Under the pieces are notes generated by a model. It saw nothing but the letters and a program-made list of their open reading frames with translations, was not told the DNA's origin and did no database searches. The translations under genes and the position numbers were made by a program. Source: Azospirillaceae bacterium (GTDB taxonomy: Bacteria; Pseudomonadota; Alphaproteobacteria; Azospirillales; Azospirillaceae). From it: a stretch of 64,000 bases of DNA. Below are positions 1 to 9,745 of the stretch, piece by piece. Position 1 is the first letter of the stretch. Each line of letters begins with the position of its first letter. The stretch lies in contig JAPWJW010000002.1 of NCBI GenBank assembly GCA_028283825.1, positions 248,001 through 312,000 on the forward strand, read 5' to 3'.

Positions 1-1245
1 GATGCGCTTGCCCTTGGTCACCAGGGGCAGCACGTCGCCCTTGTTCTTCAGCAGCACGATGCCCTCTTCCGCCACCAAACGGGTCAGGGCGGCATGGGCG
101 TCGAAGTCGATGGGGCCGGCGGCCTCCTTGTGGTCGAACACGCCGACGGCGAACAGGGACCGCAGGATGCGCCGCACCATGTCGGACACCCGCGCCTCGG
201 GGATCCGGCCCGCCGCCACGGCGGCCTTCAGCGGCTTGTCGAAGAACACATCCTCGTCGATCTGCTCGCCCGACTGCTGGTCCAGGCCGTTCATGGCCGC
301 ACTCAGCGCCGGGGTGGCGCCCCAGTCGGACATGACCCAGCCGGGATAGGCCCAGTCACCCTTCAGCACCTTGTTCAGCAGGAAGTCGTTGTCGCAGGCC
401 CAGGGGCCGTTGACCCGGTTGTAGGAACACATGACCGAGGCCGGCTGCCCGGCCTCGATCGCCAGCTGGAAGGCCAGCAGGTCGCTTTCGCGCAAAGGCG
501 CCTCGCCGATCACGGCGTTGACGGCGCGGCGGCTGGATTCCTGGCTGTTGAGGGCGAAGTGCTTCACCGTGGCCACGATGTGCTGGTCCTGGGTGCCGCG
601 GATGGCCTGGCCCGCCAGCGTGCCGGCCAGCAAGGGATCCTCGCCCAGATATTCGAAGTTGCGGCCGTTGCGCGGCTCCCGCGTCAGGTTGCTGCCGCCG
701 CCCAGCAGGACGTTGAAGCCCTTGGCACGCGCCTCGTCCCCCACCATGGCGCCACCCTTGTAGGCGGCCTCGGGGCTGAAGGTGGACGCGATGGCCAGGC
801 CCGAGGGCAGGCCGGTGGCGCCGTCCGGGCGCAGGCGGTGGGGGGTGGCCACGCCCAGGCTGGCGTCGGTCTCGCGCAGGGCCGGGATGCCCAGGCGCGG
901 CACGCCGGGGATGTAGCCGGCCGACCACACCACGCCCGGCGGCAGCCCATCGATCTTGTAGGGGATGGCCATGATGCCGTGCAGCATGCCGATGCGCTCA
1001 TCCAGGGTCAGCTGGCTTTCCAGCAGGCGCGCGCGCTCATCCGGCGACAGCTTGGTGTTCATCCAGGGGCCATCGACCGTAGGCGTGGGGGCCAAGTCGG
1101 CGGCGGTGGCGCGGGCCGACATCTCGGCCTCCAGCGCGATCTGGGCGCCGGCGGGGGCGGTCAGCGCGCCGATCATCAGGGCGCAGGCGGCGGCACTGGC
1201 GGCGATGCCGCGGCGGGACATGAGGCGGGTCATCTGTCGGGTCAT
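1..1245 (-). CDS. Glycoside hydrolase family 3 beta-glucosidase-like protein, N-terminal part (cut by window edge)
   Basis: The minus-strand frame is open from an ATG at 1245 to the window edge, giving 415 residues. It begins with a hydrophobic export signal (residues about 10-35, ending near APAGAQ). The GH3 (alpha/beta)8 domain follows, with KHFALNSQ, VMCSYNRVNG and the nucleophile motif VMSDWG, whose Asp is about residue 307. The last visible residues (EEGIVLLKN) are the start of the second GH3 domain. The family hydrolyses beta-linked glucosides or oligosaccharides, here probably in the periplasm. The exact sugar cannot be told. A perfect 22-base palindrome lies about 50 bases upstream of the start. 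The C-terminal half lies outside the window. Confidence 0.93.
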   Translation of the reverse strand, partial: MTRQMTRLMSRRGIAASAAACALMIGALTAPAGAQIALEAEMSARATAADLAPTPTVDGPWMNTKLSPDERARLLESQLTLDERIGMLHGIMAIPYKIDGLPPGVVWSAGYIPGVPRLGIPALRETDASLGVATPHRLRPDGATGLPSGLAIASTFSPEAAYKGGAMVGDEARAKGFNVLLGGGSNLTREPRNGRNFEYLGEDPLLAGTLAGQAIRGTQDQHIVATVKHFALNSQESSRRAVNAVIGEAPLRESDLLAFQLAIEAGQPASVMCSYNRVNGPWACDNDFLLNKVLKGDWAYPGWVMSDWGATPALSAAMNGLDQQSGEQIDEDVFFDKPLKAAVAAGRIPEARVSDMVRRILRSLFAVGVFDHKEAAGPIDFDAHAALTRLVAEEGIVLLKNKGDVLPLVTKGKRI

Positions 1246-1295
1246 GGGGCGGCGATACTCCCTGGTTTTATTGCCGCCGGGTGGGCCCGGCGGGG

Positions 1296-1317
1296 CATAT
1301 GACAAGGTTGTCATATG
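1296..1317. promoter_or_regulatory. Perfect palindrome, likely operator upstream of the GH3 gene
   Basis: Arms CATATGACAA and TTGTCATATG flank a two-base GG centre, 10 bp perfect on each side, 51 bases upstream of the GH3 start codon. The core TGACAA-GG-TTGTCA looks like the dyad sites bound by dimeric LacI or GntR repressors of sugar genes. No such regulator is visible in the window, so the bound factor is unknown. Confidence 0.5.
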
Positions 1318-1473
1318 GCGGCCACTCTAGGGTTTGGCCCCCGGCGGCGCAACCCCGTTTGTGGCATCTTTGTCGGCGTTCCCGCGCGGCATGGTGCCGC
1401 CGGGCATCTTGGACGCGCGCTTTCCCCACCCTATGTTCCCTTTGGGAACGACAGGTGGATCAGGCGGGAAGGC

Positions 1474-1848
1474 ATGTCGGACATAACGGCCTTGGACGGC
1501 GCGGTGATGCATATCGATGATGACAGCGTCGTGCTGGTGACCGGCGGGCTGGGCAGCACCTCGGTGCGCGGGCCCGGCCCCGCCGACATCTCCACGCGTG
1601 AGGACGCGGCGGTCCTGGTGGCGCGCCTACGCCTGAAGACACCGCTGGCTCGGTTGACCCGGCCGGACGGCAGCCCCGTCTGGATCAAGGGTGGGGCCGT
1701 GTCGCTGGTGCGCAAGCCGCTGCCGGGCGACGTGCCGCCGGGCGGCCGTGTGGGCGCGGTGCTGTTCGTGGCGGGGGACCACCAGGCGGTGGCCGAGGAT
1801 GTGGACGCCGTCCGGACCTCGCTGAACGCTCACGGCGCCAACGTTTGA
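1474..1848 (+). CDS. Hypothetical protein, 124 residues
   Basis: The reading frame starts at ATG 1474 (MSDITALDGAVMHIDDDSVV) and ends at 1848, using the G/C-rich third positions of its neighbours. It has no signal peptide or membrane segment. The middle (LARLTRPDGSPVWIKGGAVSLV) faintly recalls small FlbD-like proteins with an LTRxxGxP motif, but this is too weak for a functional call. An upstream extension of the frame to 1315 exists but lacks a better start. The gene is divergent from the GH3 gene and convergent with the FtrA-like regulator, with repeat copy A between the convergent ends. Confidence 0.6.
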   Translation: MSDITALDGAVMHIDDDSVVLVTGGLGSTSVRGPGPADISTREDAAVLVARLRLKTPLARLTRPDGSPVWIKGGAVSLVRKPLPGDVPPGGRVGAVLFVAGDHQAVAEDVDAVRTSLNAHGANV

Positions 1849-1850
1849 CA

Positions 1851-1988
1851 CGCCCCTCAGACGCCGGGCGCGACCATCCGGTCGCTTGGGCTTCCTCGCT
1901 TTCCAGTCCGCCTACGGCTCCCCGGACAAGCTCCGGCGGCTGCGGTCGCAGCCTATAGCGACACAAGCCGGAATCTTGTGTCGCTGAA
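1851..1988 (-). repeat. Dispersed structured intergenic repeat, copy A (minus orientation)
   Basis: This belongs to a six-member family in this window. Read on the minus strand it holds, in order, an 11-bp perfect hairpin AGCGACACAAG/CTTGTGTCGCT (1957-1985), the hairpin GGCTGC-GACC-GCAGCC (1938-1953), a conserved GCCGCCGGAG, the hairpin GCGACC-GGAT-GGTCGC (1870-1885), and GCCCGGCGTCTGAGGGG. It fills the gap between two convergent genes and could terminate both. Confidence 0.75.
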
Positions 1989-1995
1989 ATAAGGG

Positions 1996-2976
1996 TCAGG
2001 CCGGATTGGCGAACCGCCCGCGATAGGCCGCCGGGCTGGTGCGCAGGCGGGCGCGGAAATGGTGGCGCAGGGTGTCGGCGCTGCCGAAGCCGCACTCCGC
2101 CGCCACCTGCTCCAGCGGCAATGAGGTGGCCTCCAGCAGGGTGCGGGCGCGGCCCAGCCGTTCGCCCAGGATCCAGTCCTTCGGTGATGTGCCGGCGGCC
2201 TCGCGGAAGCGGCGCACCAGGGTGCGTTCGCTCATGCGCGCCTGGGCCGCCAGGCGGGCCAGCGGCAAATCCTGGTCCAGGTTGCGGCGGATCCAGTCGA
2301 ACAGGGCCGACAGCGGCGCGGTCTCGTCGGCCAGTGGCGCTTCCACGAACTGGGCCTGGCCGCCGTCGCGGTGGGGCGGGATGACCAGGCGGCGGGCCAC
2401 CTGGTTGGCGATGCGGGCGCCATGATCGCGGCGCACGATGTGCAGGCATAAATCCAGACCGGCGGCACTGCCGGCGGAGGTCAGCACCGATCCCTCGTCC
2501 ACATACAGCACGTCCGCCGCCACCCGGATGTCGGGATGGCGCTGGGCCAAGGCGGCGGCATAACGCCAATGGGTGGTGGCCCGCTTGCCGGCCAGCAATC
2601 CTGCCGCCGCCAGCACGAAGACGCCGGAACAGATGGACACCAGCCGCGACCCTCGGCCGTGGGCCGCGCGCAGGGCGTCTGCCAAGTCAGCCGGGACGGG
2701 TGCGTCCATGCCGCGCCAGCCCGGGATGATGATGGTGCCGGCACCCGCCAGTTCATCCAGGTCCCCGTCCGCCAGCACGCGGATGCCGCCCACGGCGCGC
2801 AAGGGCCCGGGCTCCGCGGCGCAGACGCGGAACTGGTACCAGTCCGTCATCTCCGGCCGGGGCAGCCCGAACACCTCCACCGCCACCCCGAACTCGAACG
2901 TGCACAGCCCGTCATAGGCCAGCACGGCCACGGTGCGGTTGCGCAAGGGCGGCGGGGAGGGGTGGGGCGGCGTCAT
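1996..2976 (-). CDS. GlxA/FtrA-family AraC-type transcriptional regulator
   Basis: The 326-residue protein starts at ATG 2976 (MTPPHPSPPPLRN). A longer frame to 3096 adds residues that look non-coding. Residues about 15-190 form a DJ-1/PfpI-like class I amidotransferase fold (VAVLAYDGLCTFEFGV, then SICSGVFVLAAAGLLAGKRATTHW). Residues about 215-320 hold two AraC helix-turn-helix units (LARLAAQARMSERTLVRRFREAAGTSP and LEQVAAECGFGSADTLRHHFR). This is the arrangement of FtrA/GlxA regulators, whose ligands are mostly unknown. It is divergent from the RelB-like gene. No target is evident. Confidence 0.88.
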   Translation of the reverse strand: MTPPHPSPPPLRNRTVAVLAYDGLCTFEFGVAVEVFGLPRPEMTDWYQFRVCAAEPGPLRAVGGIRVLADGDLDELAGAGTIIIPGWRGMDAPVPADLADALRAAHGRGSRLVSICSGVFVLAAAGLLAGKRATTHWRYAAALAQRHPDIRVAADVLYVDEGSVLTSAGSAAGLDLCLHIVRRDHGARIANQVARRLVIPPHRDGGQAQFVEAPLADETAPLSALFDWIRRNLDQDLPLARLAAQARMSERTLVRRFREAAGTSPKDWILGERLGRARTLLEATSLPLEQVAAECGFGSADTLRHHFRARLRTSPAAYRGRFANPA

Positions 2977-3139
2977 GCGTCGATGAAACACGGCCCCGGT
3001 TCGGGTGCCAAGCGGGGTTTGGGCTGCTGGCGTGAAATGCCTGTATATTGGCGGACGCGCCAGGCCGGCGAAGAATGAAACATTGGCGATCGTCAATCGT
3101 TTGCATTACATTGTCATGCGAATGATGGTGGAGGGCCTG

Positions 3140-3427
3140 ATGGTGAGCAACGCTCTGGTGCAGACGCGCATTGATGCCGATGTGAAGGAAAGGGCTGCCG
3201 CCGTGCTGGAAAGCATGGGGCTGACCGTATCGGATGCTGTGCGCATTTTGCTGACCCGCACCGCCAATGAGGGCGCATTGCCCTTCCTGCTGGCCGACAG
3301 TCCTGCCCACGACGCCTGGTTCCGCGCCAAGGTGCGCCAGGCGTTGGAGGACACCCGACCTGTCCTGGATGAGGAAGAGGTCGAGGCCCGATTTGCACAA
3401 CGGCGGGCCGCGACAAAGTCGAAGTAA
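3140..3427 (+). CDS. RelB/DinJ-family antitoxin without a partner toxin
   Basis: The ATG at 3140 follows the ribosome site GGAGGG at 3128-3133 and gives 95 residues. The N-terminal part (ALVQTRIDADVKERAAAVLESMGLTVSDAVRILLTR) is the ribbon-helix-helix dimer and DNA-binding domain of RelB/DinJ antitoxins. The C-terminal part (HDAWFRAKVRQALEDTRP) would normally wrap the toxin. A RelE/YafQ toxin usually follows within a few bases, but here the next gene is a VOC protein on the opposite strand, so the antitoxin is solitary. It may be a relic or an autonomous repressor. Confidence 0.88.
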   Translation: MVSNALVQTRIDADVKERAAAVLESMGLTVSDAVRILLTRTANEGALPFLLADSPAHDAWFRAKVRQALEDTRPVLDEEEVEARFAQRRAATKSK

Positions 3428-3449
3428 AGGCAGGTCAGCTGACTTTTCG

Positions 3450-3797
3450 TCAGCCATGCTCCCCGCTGGGCTGCATCACCGCCAGTTCGTTGCCTGAGGG
3501 GTCGGTGAACTGGAAGCGGCGGCCGCCGGGGAAGCTGAAGATGGGGCGGACGATGGTGCCGCCGGCTTTCGTGACGGCGGCCAGGGCGGCCTCCAGATCG
3601 TCCACCTGGATCACGGGCAGGGGGGCCTTGGGCGCCTCATCCGCGTCGGCCTGCAGGCCGACGTCCACGTCGCCCGTCATGGTGCAGGCGTAGGTGGGGC
3701 CGAAGCCGGTCAGGGACCAGCCGAAGGCGCCCTCGTAGAAGGCCTGGGCCTTGGCCAGGTCGCGGGTGGGCAGCTCGATGTAGTTGGGCCGGGCCAT
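3450..3797 (-). CDS. VOC-family (glyoxalase/bleomycin resistance-like) protein
   Basis: A single vicinal-oxygen-chelate domain of 115 residues starts MARPNYIELPTRDLAKAQAFYEGAFGW. The second betaalphabetabetabeta unit ends in FQFTDPSGNELAVMQP. Family members bind a metal and act on, or sequester, small molecules. Here the substrate cannot be assigned. The visible part of the first module has Glu in IELPT and the last strand carries Glu in GNELAV, as expected for metal ligands. It is divergent from the rhodanese gene with a gap of about 190 bases. Confidence 0.88.
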   Translation of the reverse strand: MARPNYIELPTRDLAKAQAFYEGAFGWSLTGFGPTYACTMTGDVDVGLQADADEAPKAPLPVIQVDDLEAALAAVTKAGGTIVRPIFSFPGGRRFQFTDPSGNELAVMQPSGEHG

Positions 3798-3984
3798 GGT
3801 GCGGGGTGCCTCCGTTCAAATGTTGGTTGAGTGGGGGCTTGATAGCCCGCATCCAGTGACAGAATCTGTCAGCAGGGAAGGATTGGCCGGAATTGCCCGC
3901 ATATTGGCGGGTGCGTCCCTGGCGGGCCGGGGCCGGTTGAGCGACAACGGGGCTGTCGTCGCCCTTGCCCGATGGAGGCCCCCC

Positions 3985-4392
3985 ATGACCGCCGCTACGC
4001 CGTCCGTTGTCGCCAAAACGCCCGCCGCACCGGCCGATGCCGCCGCGGCCCACTTCGAGGCCAAGCTGGGTTTCGAGACCGACTGTGCCGATGTCTGGTA
4101 CGCCACCACTCAAGAGGCCAAGGACTTCGTGCTGGTGGACGTGCGCACACCGGCGCTCTACGCCGCCGGCCATGTACCCGGCGCCGTCAACATCCCCACC
4201 CGCCAGATCAGCGAGGCGGGATTGGCCGCATATCCGCCGGACACGCTGTTCGTCGTCTACTGCGCCGGCCCGCACTGCAACGGATCGACCAAGGCGGCGC
4301 TGAAACTTGCCCGCCTGGGCCGCCCGGTGAAGGAGATGATCGGCGGCCTGACCGGCTGGATCGACGAAGGGCTGGGCCTGGCGCGGGGCTGA
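3985..4392 (+). CDS. Rhodanese-like sulfurtransferase, single domain
   Basis: ATG 3985 is preceded by GGAGG (3974-3978) and gives 135 residues. The rhodanese fold shows DVRTPALYAAGHVPGAVNIP and an active-site loop YCAGPHCNGSTKAA, with the probable catalytic Cys at residue 93 and a second Cys at 98. Family members carry persulfide sulfur. The CxxxxCNGS form is a known subgroup of single-domain rhodaneses. There is no signal peptide, so it is probably cytoplasmic. The gene ends against repeat copy B, convergent with the chemoreceptor gene. Confidence 0.9.
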   Translation: MTAATPSVVAKTPAAPADAAAAHFEAKLGFETDCADVWYATTQEAKDFVLVDVRTPALYAAGHVPGAVNIPTRQISEAGLAAYPPDTLFVVYCAGPHCNGSTKAALKLARLGRPVKEMIGGLTGWIDEGLGLARG

Positions 4393-4410
4393 GCCCAGCA
4401 CCGGTTCTCA

Positions 4411-4578
4411 TACCAGCGGTACGAGATTTCACCTCGTGCCGCTGTAGGCTGCGACCGCAGCCGCCGGAGCTTTCTGGGGAGCGGAGCGGACTGGAAAGCG
4501 AGGATAAGCCTAAGCCAGCGGATGCTGGCGCCCGGCGTCTGAGGGGGCCTTTGATCCGACGGATCAAAGGCAACGGGT
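4411..4578 (+). repeat. Dispersed structured intergenic repeat, copy B
   Basis: This is the most complete copy. It holds the hairpin CAGCGGTACGAG/CTCGTGCCGCTG (4414-4444, one G-T pair), the hairpin GGCTGC-GACC-GCAGCC (4447-4462), GCCGCCGGAG, the hairpin GCCAGC-GGAT-GCTGGC (4514-4529), GCCCGGCGTCTGAGGGG, and a final perfect hairpin CCTTTGATCCG/CGGATCAAAGG (4548-4570). It sits between convergent genes and ends two bases before the stop codon of the chemoreceptor gene. Confidence 0.8.
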
Positions 4579-4579
4579 A

Positions 4580-6634
4580 TTAAGCCGTCCTGACGCCGCC
4601 GAGGAAGCCCGCCACGTCGCCCTTCAGCCGGTCGGTGCGGTCGGTCATGGAGGTGGCGGCCTGGCGCAGGTCACCGGCCACGGTGGTGGACTGGTCCACC
4701 GCCGTGCGCACGTCGTCGATGCTGGCGGTGATCTGGTGGGTGGCCATGGCCACCTCCTGCACGTTGCGGGCGATCTCGCTGGTGGCGGCGCCCTGTTCCT
4801 CCACGGCGGCCGCGATGCCGGCGGTGATGCCGCCCATGGTGTTGATCACGTCGGAAATGCCACGGACGCCGGCCACGGCATCGCGGGTCACCGCCTGGAT
4901 CTCCCCGATCTGGCGGGTGATCTCCTCCGTCGCCTGCGAGGTCTGGTTGGCCAGGTTCTTCACCTCGCTGGCCACGACGGCGAAGCCCTTGCCGGCCTCA
5001 CCGGCGCGGGCCGCCTCGATGGTGGCGTTCAGGGCCAGCAGATTGGTCTGGCTGGCGATGGCGGTGATCAGGCCCACGATCTCGCCGATCTTGGCGCTGG
5101 CGGTGGCCAGCACGGCGATGGCGGCGTCGGTCTCCTGCGCCTTGGCGACGGCGTCGTTGGCGACAATGGTGGATTGCGCCATCTGCCGGCTGATCTCGGC
5201 GATGGAACTGGACAGTTCCTCGGCCGCCGCCGCCACGGTGTTGATGCCCAGCGAGGCGTTTTGGGCGGCGCTGGCCACGGTGGTGGCCTGGCGGCTGGAA
5301 TGGTGGGCGGACTCCGTCATGGTGGCCGAGGTGGTGGCCAGGTGGGCGGCCGCCTGTTCCATGGCGTCCAGGCCGGTGGTGGCGCGGCCATCGAAGTCGC
5401 GGCACAGGCCGTCCACCACGGTGGCGCGGTCCAGCGCCGCCTGGCGGGCGACCGCAGCCTCACGTTCCGTCGCGCGGGCGACCCGCGCCTTGTCACGCAA
5501 CACGATCAGGGCGGTGGCCATGGCCCCCACCTCATCCTGGATGCGCGGGGTGTCGATCGACACGTCCAGATCGCCATCGGCCAGGCGGGTGATGGTATCG
5601 GTCAGGGTGGCGATGGGGGCCGTCACCCGGCGGCGCAGCACCCAGGCAACCAGGGCGGTGATGCCGGCGACGAAGGCCAGGGTCAGGGCGCTGGCCGCCA
5701 GACGCCAGCCTGCCTGGCTTTGCGCGTCGTCGTTCATGTCGCGCGCCGTTTCCAGCGCGCGGTCGCGCAGGATCAGGGCGTTGTCCAGCATGGGCGTGGT
5801 CCAGGCGCGCCAGGCGGCATTGTCCATGGGGCTGGGCGCGCCCGTCCGCGCGGCCTCAAGGATGGCCTGGTACTTCGGCTCCCCCTCCTTCATCAGCGTG
5901 GCTTCTTCCTTGGCCAGGGCTTCGGCCAGCTTGGGCGGGTTGTCCAGGTTGGCGACGGCCTGGGCCTGCAGGCGCCACAGGATGGCGACCTGGCCGGTGG
6001 CCTGTGTGGCGGCCACCAGGCGCTTAGGATCCAGGGTCTGGCCCGACTGGAACAGGCTGAGGATGGCGGAGCGCGTGCCGGCGGTGGCGCGCAGATCCTG
6101 GGCCATCGCGGCGATTTGCAGGGGCACGGTCAGGCTGACGTCGGCCGTGGCGGTGCGGCGGAAGGCCGAATTGGCGGCGTGGTCGGTCTGCGCCGTGGCG
6201 GCGGCGATGCCGTCCTGCATGCGGCCGGCGCCATCGGCCGGGCGGTCGGCCTTGGGCTTGGCCACGGCGGCGGTGGCGGCGGCGCGCAGGTCGGCCAGGG
6301 TCTTTTGCGCCTGGGCCAGGGGGGCGGCGTCCAGGCCGGCGGCGGCGGTGGAGGCGTGGGCGGCGGCCAGTGCCGCGTCCGTGGCCGCCGTGGCCTTTGA
6401 GGCCGCACCCGGGTCGGCCGGGCCGTCGGCGCTGAAGGCGGCGTTCCAGGCGCTGCGTTCCGACGCCAGCAGGGCGCCCACCTTCAGCGTGTCGCCATAG
6501 GCCGCCAACGTGCGGCCGGCCCGCGTCTGGTCCGCCAGGTCGCCCCCGGCGACCACGGCGATCACACCGGACAGGGCGATGGCCAGGGCGGCCAGGCCGC
6601 CGATACCGGACAGGACAGTCTTGCTGATGTTCAC
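4580..6634 (-). CDS. Methyl-accepting chemotaxis protein
   Basis: The chosen start is GTG 6634 ([23 protein letters not shown]), because the first membrane helix then begins at the N-terminus as usual. ATG 6709 and a TTG at 6763 are alternatives, and none has a clear ribosome site. A long helical periplasmic sensor region of about 290 residues follows, then the second membrane helix ([22 protein letters not shown]), a HAMP domain and the signalling domain. The signalling hairpin tip reads [26 protein letters not shown]. No C-terminal CheR-binding pentapeptide is evident. The ligand is unknown. The gene is divergent from the hybrid kinase. Confidence 0.92.
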   Translation of the reverse strand: MNISKTVLSGIGGLAALAIALSGVIAVVAGGDLADQTRAGRTLAAYGDTLKVGALLASERSAWNAAFSADGPADPGAASKATAATDAALAAAHASTAAAGLDAAPLAQAQKTLADLRAAATAAVAKPKADRPADGAGRMQDGIAAATAQTDHAANSAFRRTATADVSLTVPLQIAAMAQDLRATAGTRSAILSLFQSGQTLDPKRLVAATQATGQVAILWRLQAQAVANLDNPPKLAEALAKEEATLMKEGEPKYQAILEAARTGAPSPMDNAAWRAWTTPMLDNALILRDRALETARDMNDDAQSQAGWRLAASALTLAFVAGITALVAWVLRRRVTAPIATLTDTITRLADGDLDVSIDTPRIQDEVGAMATALIVLRDKARVARATEREAAVARQAALDRATVVDGLCRDFDGRATTGLDAMEQAAAHLATTSATMTESAHHSSRQATTVASAAQNASLGINTVAAAAEELSSSIAEISRQMAQSTIVANDAVAKAQETDAAIAVLATASAKIGEIVGLITAIASQTNLLALNATIEAARAGEAGKGFAVVASEVKNLANQTSQATEEITRQIGEIQAVTRDAVAGVRGISDVINTMGGITAGIAAAVEEQGAATSEIARNVQEVAMATHQITASIDDVRTAVDQSTTVAGDLRQAATSMTDRTDRLKGDVAGFLGGVRTA

Positions 6635-6985
6635 GGGAGGGGGTGTTCCCTTGCTGGATGGGCCGATGGTCTGGCCCCACCCGCCGCTACGCTCACCCTG
6701 CCCGGTCATGGGGACCAGCGGCGGGGAAATGGAGCGGAAGGAAAGGGAGCCGCCTGAATCCAAAAGACAATAACGGCAGCTCGTTAACGATCCGTGAAGG
6801 CTGCCGCGAAGGTTGAAATGCGGATCGATGGTATCCAGGGGTCGACGGCGGCGGCGATTACTGCGAAAGATATTGGCCGGGCGTCATCTTGTCCGATGCC
6901 GGGGGCTCACTGCCCACGTATAGTGGCCGGCTTGGGGCGAATGAGAACAGATGGTTTTGGCGTGCAAGCGTTGGAAGAGGTAGGC

Positions 6986-9577
6986 GTGACCCGGTCGGAG
7001 ACCGAGATAGACCGCATCCGTGCCCTGGAGCATCAGGTGGAACGCCTGAGCGAGGTGGTGCTGACGCAGTCGCTGTTGGCGGACTCCGAACTGGATCTGG
7101 ACGCCTTCATGCAGATGGTGGTGGATCGGCTGCAACGGCTGACCAACGCCCGCGGCGCCGTCGTGGAACTGGCGGAGGGCGAGGACATGGTCTACCGCGC
7201 CGCCAGCGGGGCCGTGTCGCAGTTCGTCGGCGTCCGGCTGAAACGCAAGGGCAGCCTGTCGGGCTATTGCGTGGAAACGCAGCAGGTCCTGATCTGCGAC
7301 GACAGCGACACCGATGACCGGGTCGATAAGGACGCCTGCCGCCGCGTGGGCGTGCACGCCATGATCTGCGCACCGCTGTTCGAGGCGGGCCGCGTGGTCG
7401 GCGTGCTGAAGGTGATGGGGACGGAACCGTCCTTCTTCACCGGTGAGGACGTGGCCCTGTTGCAGATGATGGCCGGCGCCCTGGGTGGCGCGCTCGGCAA
7501 GCAGGTCGCCTTCCACCAGCTGGAGGCGGAGGTGGCGGACCGTCGCCGGGCGGAGGCGGCCTTGCAGGCCCAGGCGCTGCAGATGGCCGCGCTGGCGGAA
7601 CAGCGCGACCATGCCCGCCTGTCGGCGGAGGCCGCCAGCCGCGCCAAGTCCGAATTCCTGGCGAACATGAGCCACGAGATCCGCACGCCGATGAACGGCG
7701 TGCTGGGCATGGCGCAATTGATCCTGGATACCGACCTGGACGGCGACCAGCGTGTCCTGGCCGCCGCCATCCACGACAGCGGCGAGATGCTGCTGTCCAT
7801 CATCAACGACATCCTGGACGTCTCCAAGCTTGAGGCCGGCAAGGTCGACCTGGAAGAGATTGACTTTTCCATGGATGAGCTGGCGGACGGCGTCGCCATG
7901 CTGCTGTCGCCCAAGGCGGCGGAGAAAAGCCTGGATCTGGTCTGCTACGTCGATGACGCGGCGCGCGGCGCCTATCGCGGCGATCCCACCCGCCTGCGCC
8001 AGATCCTGGCCAACCTGGTGTCCAACGCCATCAAGTTCACCGGCGAGGGCACGGTCGCCATCGAGGTGGGGCTGGATCCCGGGTCCGCACCCCTGGCCGA
8101 TGGCCGCCGCGTCCTGCGCCTGGCGGTCAGCGACACCGGCATCGGCATTCCGGAGGAACAGCGCACCCGCCTGTTCCAGAAATTCAGCCAGGCCGACAGC
8201 ACCATCACCCGCCGTTTCGGCGGCACCGGCCTGGGCCTGTCCATCTGCCGCCAGCTGGTGGATCTGATGGGCGGCGACATCGGTGTCGATAGCACCGCCG
8301 GCCAGGGCAGCACGTTCTGGTTCACCGTGCCCTTGCGGTCGGTGGCCGCGACCCTGGTGGACCAGAACACCCTGGTGGACGGCATCAAGGGCCTGCGGGT
8401 GCTGGTGGTCGACGACATCCCCCTGCACCAGAAGATCCTGAGCCGCGCGCTCACCGACCTGGGCATGGTGGTCAGCCTGGCCGACGGGGCGTCCAGCGCC
8501 CTGGCGGCGCTGGACGACAGCTGGACCCGGGGGGAACCGCCGGACCTGATCCTGGTCGACTTCTCCATGGCCGAGGTGCGCGGTGACCAGTTGGGTCAGC
8601 GCATCCGCGACGACGGCCGTTTCGCCGAGACCAAGCTGCTGCTGATCTCCTCCTTCGGGGTGATGGACCGGGGCAGCGCCGACGTGGACGTGTTCGCCGC
8701 CGTGCTGGCCAAGCCGGTGCGCCGCCAGACCCTGCTGGACGTGCTGAGCCGCCTGTTCCTCAGCCAGGTGGCGGCGGCCCCCGCCAAGCCCGACCCCACC
8801 AAGGTGGGCGCCGGCGCTGGCCGGCGCATCCTGCTGGTCGAGGACAACCAGATAAACCAGCAGGTGGCCTTGCTCATGCTGCGCAAGGAAGGGTATGACG
8901 TGACCCTGGCCGAGGATGGGGAAGAGGGCGTGAAAGCCGCCACCGCCCCGGGGGCCGTCTTCGACCTGATCCTGATGGACGTGCAGATGCCGCGCATGGA
9001 TGGGTTGGAGGCGACACGCCTGATCCGCGCCCGGCAGGGGGAGGCGCGCGTGCCCATCATCGCCCTGACCGCCAACGCGATGGCCGGCATGGCCGAGGAA
9101 TATCTGGAAGCCGGTATGGACGACGTCGTGGCCAAACCCTTCGACCAGCGCAAGTTCGTGGGCGCCGTCGCCCAATGGACTGCTGAATCTCCGCATGAGC
9201 CGGCGCCGGAAGCCCCGGCGGCCGAGCCGCTGCCCGCCGGCGTGGTGCTGGACGACGCCGTGCTGCACCGGCTGGAGGCCATCGCCGGGCGGGAACAGTT
9301 CCTCAGCCTGATCGGCAGCCTGGTGGCCCACGGGGGGGAGCGGCTGGACCGCGTCGCGGCGCTGCGCGCCCGGGGCGACCTGGACGGCCTGCGGGCCGAG
9401 GCGCACGACCTGATCTCCACCGCCGGCAACGCCGGCCTGAAACAGCTTCAGGCCCTGGGTGAGACGCTGCACGCCGCCTGCGTCGCCCAGGACCGTACCC
9501 GGGCGCTCAGCCTGGCCGACACGGCGGTGGACGCCGGCCGCCAGGGCTGGGCCGCCGTGGCCAAGCGGTTCGGGTGA
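6986..9577 (+). CDS. Hybrid sensor histidine kinase: GAF-HisKA-HATPase-REC-REC-Hpt
   Basis: I chose GTG 6986 because GGAAGAGG (6973-6980) sits five bases before it, giving 863 residues; the frame continues upstream to 6794. There is no membrane helix, so the kinase is cytoplasmic. Domain order: GAF (about 30-185), coiled coil, HisKA with phospho-acceptor His230 ([10 protein letters not shown]), HATPase (DTGIGIP, GGTGLGL), REC1 (LILVDFSM, Asp525), REC2 ([13 protein letters not shown], Asp665), and a C-terminal Hpt ([13 protein letters not shown], His807). It is a complete phosphorelay in one chain, and its output partner is not visible here. It is divergent from a chemoreceptor gene. Confidence 0.93.
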   Translation: MTRSETEIDRIRALEHQVERLSEVVLTQSLLADSELDLDAFMQMVVDRLQRLTNARGAVVELAEGEDMVYRAASGAVSQFVGVRLKRKGSLSGYCVETQQVLICDDSDTDDRVDKDACRRVGVHAMICAPLFEAGRVVGVLKVMGTEPSFFTGEDVALLQMMAGALGGALGKQVAFHQLEAEVADRRRAEAALQAQALQMAALAEQRDHARLSAEAASRAKSEFLANMSHEIRTPMNGVLGMAQLILDTDLDGDQRVLAAAIHDSGEMLLSIINDILDVSKLEAGKVDLEEIDFSMDELADGVAMLLSPKAAEKSLDLVCYVDDAARGAYRGDPTRLRQILANLVSNAIKFTGEGTVAIEVGLDPGSAPLADGRRVLRLAVSDTGIGIPEEQRTRLFQKFSQADSTITRRFGGTGLGLSICRQLVDLMGGDIGVDSTAGQGSTFWFTVPLRSVAATLVDQNTLVDGIKGLRVLVVDDIPLHQKILSRALTDLGMVVSLADGASSALAALDDSWTRGEPPDLILVDFSMAEVRGDQLGQRIRDDGRFAETKLLLISSFGVMDRGSADVDVFAAVLAKPVRRQTLLDVLSRLFLSQVAAAPAKPDPTKVGAGAGRRILLVEDNQINQQVALLMLRKEGYDVTLAEDGEEGVKAATAPGAVFDLILMDVQMPRMDGLEATRLIRARQGEARVPIIALTANAMAGMAEEYLEAGMDDVVAKPFDQRKFVGAVAQWTAESPHEPAPEAPAAEPLPAGVVLDDAVLHRLEAIAGREQFLSLIGSLVAHGGERLDRVAALRARGDLDGLRAEAHDLISTAGNAGLKQLQALGETLHAACVAQDRTRALSLADTAVDAGRQGWAAVAKRFG

Positions 9578-9589
9578 AGGTTTCGGGGA

Positions 9590-9668
9590 CGTAGCGGCCC
9601 GGGATTTCGACTCGTGCCCATTCCGACCGGGACCGCCGGAGACTTCCGGGAGCCCGCGGCGTTCTAGG
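9590..9668 (+). repeat. Degenerate partial copy C of the dispersed intergenic repeat
   Basis: The segment aligns with the left half of copy B: GATTTCGACTCGTGCC, CCGACCGGGACCGCCGGAG and CTTCCGGGAGCC are recognisable. The stems are decayed and the right-hand hairpins are missing. It lies between the hybrid kinase and the SRPBCC gene, which run in the same direction. Confidence 0.5.
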
Positions 9669-9745
9669 GCAGGCGGGGCTCGTCACGACCGATAAAGATC
9701 GGGCGTGTGCGCACCTGCAAGCATTGAACGGGAAGGAGAACGCGG

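Noticed and set aside
4635-6500. Long plus-strand open frame of about 620 codons
   Set aside because: It is the antisense shadow of the chemoreceptor gene, which has a complete domain order on the minus strand.
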